A DNA stretch of 64,000 nucleotides from Idiomarina tyrosinivorans (lineage in GTDB: Bacteria > Pseudomonadota > Gammaproteobacteria > Enterobacterales > Alteromonadaceae), in the NCBI RefSeq assembly GCF_003987475.1, contig NZ_PIQH01000005.1, positions 124,001-188,000 on the forward strand, read 5' to 3'. Below, in pieces: positions 61,464 to 64,000 of the stretch (positions are counted from its first letter, which is position 1; each line of letters starts with the position of its first letter). The notes beneath the pieces were generated by a model. That model saw only the letters and a program-made list of their open reading frames with translations, was not told where the DNA came from and did not search any database. The position numbers were made by a program, and so were the translations under genes.

Positions 61464-61691
61464 GTTTTGCTCTCTCTCAATAACTCGGTGGATCCAAATA
61501 AATTTTTACAGCGTAAAAGTTGGCAACCATCCCTGCGATTACCGAAGAGTGCACTGTACCGCAAAGCGGATGGAATGACGACTTTGATTAAAAAGTTGCC
61601 ATTCGAAGTGAAACTGCACTCCCAACTGCGTTATAATGGCGGTTTTGCAATTATGCCTGATACACTGACGATTTCTCGGAGTTCTAAACGA

Positions 61692-62618
61692 ATGCCTACA
61701 ACCATGCCCGACGTTGCCAATCAAGCCAAGGCCCAAACAGAGGGAACCCTGGACTGGGTTGGTATGAGCAATATCGAAGTCCCTTTATTGATTGCCGCTT
61801 CTGGCGCCCCGGAAAGACCGGTTGGCGCTCACGTTGAGGCGTTCGTCAATCTTAAGGATCCGAAAACCAAAGGCATTCACATGTCACGGCTTTACCTGCT
61901 ATTAGACCAAATGTCTAATGAAGGTGAGTTAAGTCACGACAGCTTGAAGCAGCTATTACTCGACTTTATTGCTAGCCACGAAGATATTAGTGACCAAGCC
62001 TACGTCAAATTCGAATTTGACTACCACTTGCGTCGTAAATCGTTAATCAGTAAAAAACAGGGCTGGAAAGCCTACCCCGTTACGCTGGTCGGGCGTTATG
62101 ACCACGGCCATTTGTCGCTAGAGTTGAAAGTTGATGTGCCGTATTCATCAACCTGCCCGTGTTCTGCCGCATTAGCACGGCAACTGATCCAAGAAGCTTT
62201 TGCTAAACGCTTCGAGGGTGAGCAAGCGGTCGACGCTGAACAAATTTATGAGTGGCTAGGCACAACCGAGGGTATCGTTGCCACGCCTCACAGCCAGCGC
62301 TCTGTTGCGGAAGTGAAGGTAGCATTAAGCGATGACCTATCGGAATTCCCGATTATTGAACTCATCGATGCCATAGAAGATGCGTTGCAAACCCCTGTGC
62401 AAGCGGCGGTTAAGCGCGAAGATGAACAAGAGTTTGCTCGCTTAAACGGTCAAAACTTGATGTTCTGTGAGGACGCAGGTCGACGGTTACAGCACACCTT
62501 AAACAGTAAGCCCGTTTTCACGGACTTTTGGGTTCGCGTCAATCACTACGAATCACTGCACGCGCACGATGCCGTTAGCATTACCACCAAAGGTGTGGTT
62601 GGCGGATTCACCTCGTAA
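61692..62618 (+). CDS. folE2: GTP cyclohydrolase FolE2 (type IB)
   Basis: First enzyme of folate synthesis, in the metal-flexible form often used when zinc is short. The 308 residues start [20 protein letters not shown] and include [20 protein letters not shown], the [12 protein letters not shown] motif (Cys155, Cys157) and [11 protein letters not shown]. The frame is open far upstream, but the ATG at 61692 has a GGAG site and lies about 50 bases after a TATAAT box (61632-61637), so it is preferred to 61455 or 61653. No convincing Zur box was seen. Confidence 0.94.
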   Translation: MPTTMPDVANQAKAQTEGTLDWVGMSNIEVPLLIAASGAPERPVGAHVEAFVNLKDPKTKGIHMSRLYLLLDQMSNEGELSHDSLKQLLLDFIASHEDISDQAYVKFEFDYHLRRKSLISKKQGWKAYPVTLVGRYDHGHLSLELKVDVPYSSTCPCSAALARQLIQEAFAKRFEGEQAVDAEQIYEWLGTTEGIVATPHSQRSVAEVKVALSDDLSEFPIIELIDAIEDALQTPVQAAVKREDEQEFARLNGQNLMFCEDAGRRLQHTLNSKPVFTDFWVRVNHYESLHAHDAVSITTKGVVGGFTS

Positions 62619-62641
62619 CGAAGAATTTTTGACGCCCGAAT

Positions 62642-62657
62642 TGGCACAGCACTTGCT
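62642..62657 (+). promoter_or_regulatory. Sigma54-like -24/-12 element upstream of the DUF2726 gene
   Basis: TGGCAC-AGCAC-TTGCT has the GG and GC dinucleotides exactly 10 bases apart, as in RpoN promoters, about 54 bases before the ATG. It overlaps an inverted repeat (62648-62683) that could instead be a terminator hairpin of folE2, so the call is tentative. Confidence 0.4.
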
Positions 62658-62683
62658 TAGTTAAACGGTAGTTAGCAAGTGCT
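62648..62683. repeat. Inverted repeat between folE2 and the DUF2726 gene
   Basis: Perfect 10-bp arms AGCACTTGCT (62648-62657) and AGCAAGTGCT (62674-62683) around a 16-base loop, followed 9 bases later by ATTTTT. It may be a weak terminator of folE2 or an operator overlapping the sigma54-like element. Confidence 0.6.
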
Positions 62684-62710
62684 CTGTCAAATTTTTGCTG
62701 AGGTGTCATC

Positions 62711-63292
62711 ATGGAAATTCTTTTACTGCTGTTCGTTGTTACGTTAATCGCTGTTGCTGTGGTTGCCAGCCGATTATCGGAGAACTACGTTCCCTACCCT
62801 TACAAGCAGCGCGAAGCGACGCTATGCAGCGCCCATGAAGACCAATTCCTGACACTACTGGAAAAAGCGGTTGGGCAAGACTATCGAATTTTTGTGAAAG
62901 TTCGGTTAAACGATATTGTTACGGTACGTAAAGGCCTATCCCGCAACGCTAAGCGCGATGCCGAAGCTAAAGCTGGGCAAAAGTTATTGGACTTTGTACT
63001 CTGCGATCGGCAAACCATGGCCGTAAAAGCGGCGATAGAATTAGAGCCTGCAACACCTTCGTCAAACCAACAGAAGCGTAACTGGTTCTTGAAAAATGCA
63101 TTGAGCGCTGCCGGTGTGCCGTTCTTTCGCTTTAAAGCCAAACCAGGCTATCGCGTAGCCGACCTACACGATTATATCAACGGCAAAATTCGTCAGGCTG
63201 AACACCTTAAAGCGGCAGTGCCGCGTCCTAAGCAGAGGGCGGAGAGCCAACACGACGTTGACAATAACCATAACCCGGCGATTGCTGCGTAA
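62711..63292 (+). CDS. DUF2726 domain protein
   Basis: A 193-residue protein with one N-terminal membrane helix (about 3-20), a DUF2726 domain with a nuclease-like core (FLTLLEKAVGQDYRIFVKVR, FVLCDRQTMAVKAAIELEPA, LKNALSAAGVPFFRFKAKPG) and a polar, Asn/Gln-rich tail. The pattern D-x-E/K within strands recalls restriction-endonuclease-like folds, but no function is established. Confidence 0.83.
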   Translation: MEILLLLFVVTLIAVAVVASRLSENYVPYPYKQREATLCSAHEDQFLTLLEKAVGQDYRIFVKVRLNDIVTVRKGLSRNAKRDAEAKAGQKLLDFVLCDRQTMAVKAAIELEPATPSSNQQKRNWFLKNALSAAGVPFFRFKAKPGYRVADLHDYINGKIRQAEHLKAAVPRPKQRAESQHDVDNNHNPAIAA

Positions 63293-63317
63293 AATCCGCC
63301 AGCGATGTTGGAGTCTG

Positions 63318-63360
63318 CACAGTAGGCGTGGCACAATCAACGCTATGTTGGCCTACTGTG
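63318..63360. repeat. Inverted repeat upstream of the CobD/CbiB-like gene
   Basis: Perfect 10-bp arms CACAGTAGGC (63318-63327) and GCCTACTGTG (63351-63360) separated by 23 bases, 16 bases before the ATG. No T-run follows, so it is not a standard terminator; it could be an operator or an mRNA leader hairpin. Confidence 0.55.
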
Positions 63361-63376
63361 ACCTGCTAACTCCGTT

Positions 63377-64000
63377 ATGTCCGAATCCAGCTTCGCGTTG
63401 TTGACCTCCATGCCCGCACTGCTTGTGCTGGCACTTCTAGCAGAACGCTTAATACCGATTGCTGAACAATGGCACCCACTGACCTGGGTGCGATTGTTTG
63501 CTACATACCTTGGCAAAAAAGTGAATAAAGCCGAACACGGCGCGGCGCAACAACGCCTTGCCGGACTGTTGGCATTACTGTTAGTGCTATTGCTGATAGT
63601 TTTACCCTTAGTGATTATTTGGTTGGGCGCAGAATTACCTGACGCCATTGGCTTTTTATTGTTGTGGATGTGTCTGCGCAACCAACATCAGCGCAAACAG
63701 CTACGTTGGGTAGAACAAGCAACAGCAAAAGGCCACAAGCGCGCCGCACGGGCGCTATTAGGGCGCGAAGTGTTACGCGATACCGACAGCCTGAGTGCGC
63801 AAGGGTTAATTAAAACCTGCGCGGAGTTACGCGTTTTTGGGGTGGTCGAAAAGCAGTTCGCAGTCGCCCTAGGTTGGCTCAGTGGTGGGCCACTACTGGT
63901 GCTTGTGGTTCGGCTGAGCAGCGAATTACGCAGAGTGTGGCCTTATGAGCAAAGTCTTACTCGGCAATTTTCGCTCGCCAATGAAATCCTTTTCCGCTTA
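63377..64000 (+). CDS. CobD/CbiB-related membrane protein, cut by window edge
   Basis: 208 codons are visible, open to the window end. Start MSESSFALLTSMPALLVLAL, membrane segments near 12-30, 63-85, 88-98 and 165-178, and motifs LLAERLIPIAEQWHP, LLGREVLRDTDSLSAQGLIK and WLSGGPLLVLVVRLSSELRR. The DTDSLS...GGP spacing resembles CobD/CbiB (adenosylcobinamide-phosphate synthase), but the usual SLAENTSDG segment is replaced, so it may be a diverged paralogue. AmpE is an alternative with a similar start. Not certain. Confidence 0.55.
   Translation, partial: MSESSFALLTSMPALLVLALLAERLIPIAEQWHPLTWVRLFATYLGKKVNKAEHGAAQQRLAGLLALLLVLLLIVLPLVIIWLGAELPDAIGFLLLWMCLRNQHQRKQLRWVEQATAKGHKRAARALLGREVLRDTDSLSAQGLIKTCAELRVFGVVEKQFAVALGWLSGGPLLVLVVRLSSELRRVWPYEQSLTRQFSLANEILFRL

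Noticed and set aside
61455..61691. Long N-terminal extension of folE2
   Set aside because: It would overlap the hptA start region, and the conserved protein starts at 61692 behind a GGAG site and after a TATAAT box.

Overview
This window is ordinary chromosomal DNA of a gammaproteobacterium, most likely a marine member of the Alteromonadales and plausibly Idiomarinaceae (Idiomarina or Pseudidiomarina). That placement is an inference. It rests on DUF3545, DUF2982 and DUF2726 genes, a free-standing HPt protein beside arcA, FolE2-type GTP cyclohydrolase, a complete gspC-N block, and a decayed threonine synthase. As I recall, Idiomarina loihiensis was reported to be a threonine auxotroph. No tRNA, rRNA, CRISPR array, prophage or intact insertion sequence was seen. 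The window begins inside a DUF4910 gene and ends inside a CobD/CbiB-like gene.

Layout. 1-4030: end of a DUF4910 gene, a hairpin-rich repeat cluster, guaBA (GMP synthesis), and the first copy of a MITE-like element. 4031-17479: xseA, an MscS channel and the complete type II secretion block gspC to gspN, all on the minus strand and tightly overlapped. 17612-18886: hslR-hslO (heat-shock proteins) on plus. 18924-28151: the conserved minus-strand run ndk, rlmN, pilF, rodZ, ispG, hisS, yfgM, bamB, der. 28330-29150: msrA and the second MITE copy. 29158-34492: the ISC iron-sulfur operon iscRSUA-hscBA-fdx with a strong IscR operator, but no iscX. 34492-41431: trmJ, suhB, DUF3545, a threonine synthase-like pseudoenzyme with ung, a DUF1302 outer membrane protein, and etfA. 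41428-50219: etfB, a SufE/CsdE protein, and a long minus-strand run rppH-ptsP-TSUP-lgt-thyA-REC/CheC-PAS-tcdA. 50344-55259: mutH, DUF2982, an EAL phosphodiesterase divergent from rimB-rimK-deacylase-HPt. 55346-64000: a DUF342/FapA gene behind a flagellar-type promoter, rsmC, a CHASE8 histidine kinase with a YfiR-like protein, arcA and a convergent HPt gene, folE2, DUF2726 and the CobD/CbiB-like gene.

The parts most worth a second look are four. (1) A sensory locus at 58142-61463 pairs a YfiR-like periplasmic protein with a CHASE8 sensor whose output is a histidine kinase rather than a diguanylate cyclase; it lies next to ArcA and a stand-alone HPt protein. (2) A RimA-like EAL gene is divergent from rimBK with an added deacylase. 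(3) A threonine synthase homologue has lost its PLP lysine and phosphate loop. (4) A MITE-like element occurs in two inverted copies, each abutting gene 3' ends. All functional names come from reading conserved motifs and gene order; no database search was run.
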